Below, one piece after another: positions 62,531 to 64,000 of a DNA stretch of 64,000 nt (positions are counted from its first letter, which is position 1; each line of letters opens with the position of its first letter). This DNA comes from Cladosporium sp. IMV 00045. Lineage: Eukaryota > Ascomycota > Dothideomycetes > Cladosporiales > Cladosporiaceae. The notes under the pieces are model-generated. The model was not told the origin of the DNA and did no database searches. It saw nothing but the letters and a program-made list of their open reading frames with translations. Both the position numbers and the translations under genes were made by a program. Where the stretch lies: assembly GCA_001931905.2 (NCBI GenBank), contig MSJI02000765.1:28312-92311 (forward strand), given 5' to 3'.

Positions 62531-64000
62531 TTTACTTGATCTTGATCGAGAGCGAGATGGTGTCAAGTCGGGTTGGATATGACGGCTTTATTAGAGGAGG
62601 AGAGGGGTTTTGTTGTCGCCGCGAGTGGATATGCTTGATCATAGTTTTCCTTTTTCTGACTTGGTTCTGGCGAAGGGTCGGTCGGTGCATAAGCGAGAAA
62701 AAAGAATCTTCAGGAGAGAGGGCGGGTTGCGATGCTGATTCCTGACCCTTTTATCATTTCTTGTTGGTTCACGGCGTCGAGTGGCGGGAGCGAAGTCCTT
62801 CTCTTCTCTTCGTCCTTGTTCATAAGGCTTGTTCCCTCTCCTTCCTTCTCTCTTCGATATACAAAGCTCTGCTCGATTTTGATAGACTTTTCTTATCTTT
62901 TTTTTTCTCTCTTTTTGGTTTATTGTGGATTCTGCACAAAAGATTTGTCATGAATGAAAAAGAATAAAATCAGATAGGGGAATGCCTTGAAAATAAAAAG
63001 ATTCGTTCCCTCACCGGTGATGTGTCTCTTCTCTCTCGTTCTCTATTGAGAATATCGTCACATTTCAAGAGTCAGAACACGGAACGGTGCGGTATGGCGC
63101 GGTGTATGTAGATTATGGCAGGTAAGTAGGTATACATGCGTCGTTTGCACAGGACATCACAGTACTCCGAATTTATTTGTCGTTTCATCATACTCAACAC
63201 AAGACATGGAGCCTCCAAGCAAAATCCTCAAAAGACTCGTAGAGCTTGCCTCGGTGTTGAGGATTTTTGCATTGGCCAACTCGTCGATTTTACCTATGGA
63301 GAGAAGCGGCATGGAAACCCGAGCATCTCCGTCTTCATGCACGCATAGGCGCGAAGCAAAGCGATTGTTTGGTTTTGATGATGAGGGTCGGTCTTGTCCT
63401 TCTATGCGTTTAGCCGGTGCGGGCGTGGTCGTGTTGCGATTGTGAGCTGTCACCTTTTTGTGACGATTCAGAATTCTTGTTTTGGGTCTTTGGTGGTGTC
63501 GGTTTGATGACAGGTTCTTCTGATTGATTTTTGGAAAGATGGGGGATTGGGTTCTTGGGTTGTTGTGTTCGAGGGAGGGGGAGTTGGGGATTGTGATTGT
63601 GTTCCATTGTTGTTGTCATATGTATCATTTCTTGATTGATTTAGATGAATATCTTGGGTCTTGTTATCGTGAAGTTGCTACCATTCCTTGATGATGAGTG
63701 GATCACTATCCTGTCGAGAGCTTCCCCGAGAAATCAACACTGTGATGTGCATGTGAAGTTGTGCGTGATGCAAGGTCAGGTTGAAGACGCAAAACATCCA
63801 TCCCAAAACGGACTTGATCTCCATCTGCTGCTCCTATTAAGCTACTCGTCACAACCGAATACAGAGCATGTGAAAGACTCTCTCAGCATCTTGTCGTCCC
63901 GACAATGACGCTGTCTATGTACGCATTAGAAGGCCTGCTGTACGTTCCGTCCAGGCAGCAGTACCAATAGCAACAAGAATGATCGATCATACGCCTGCGC
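62531..64000. other. Right-edge intergenic region
   Basis: About 1.5 kb. The first 400 bp are likely 3' flank of CPR, with T-rich tracts near 62900. Several small ORFs exist on both strands after 63100, but none has a start context, splice sites or family features that I trust. A gene beyond the window may reach into it. Confidence 0.4.

Noticed and set aside
63157..63628. Two minus-strand ORFs near the right edge as a gene
   Set aside because: Low-complexity Pro/Gln/Ser/Asn composition, no convincing splice sites and no recognisable family.

Overview
The window is nuclear DNA from a filamentous ascomycete (Pezizomycotina). Short GT-AG introns of 50-175 bp with CTAAC/CTGAC-type branch sites, compact intergenic spaces and genes such as apsB/mto1, metacaspase, NACHT-ankyrin and secreted GH35 support this. 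A Dothideomycete is my guess from the overall gene style, not something the sequence proves. I rebuilt exon models by hand; every multi-exon model below closes in frame, except the two genes flagged as broken.

Left part (1-23 kb): the 3' end of a Ser/Thr-rich single-pass membrane protein; an F-box-like gene interrupted by one TAG codon; a secreted zinc-peptidase-like protein with HEWGH; a divergent pair COX20 / POL2 (DNA polymerase epsilon catalytic subunit); an MFS sugar transporter with six exons; a 2-haloacid-dehalogenase-like HAD protein; an HNH-domain protein; and two BTB genes in tandem, with a possible third remnant.

Middle part (23-44 kb): a PDAP1/HASPP28-like phosphoprotein, an OSH4/KES1-type oxysterol-binding protein, the microtubule-organising protein ApsB/Mto1, a type I metacaspase, a secreted type-B carboxylesterase, a small LEA-like protein with a probable mitochondrial presequence, and a NACHT-ankyrin NLR-like protein. 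The NLR-like protein has a short segment before its NACHT domain that resembles fungal amyloid signalling motifs, and a small, apparently frame-broken ORF lies just upstream.

Right part (44-64 kb): a secreted feruloyl-esterase/PHB-depolymerase-like enzyme, an intron-containing tRNA-His(GUG), a secreted GH35 beta-galactosidase, a large mitochondrial PPR protein, phosphomevalonate kinase (ERG8) and NADPH-cytochrome P450 reductase. The last two, with the OSBP, all touch sterol metabolism, but they are not clustered in a way that implies co-regulation.

The most unusual signal is in the feruloyl-esterase-like gene. Its second intron cannot be removed in frame by one ordinary splice, but is explained exactly by a spliceosomal twin intron (stwintron): an internal intron splits the donor of an external intron between its first G and the following T. 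The NLR region and the single-stop F-box gene are the next most interesting.
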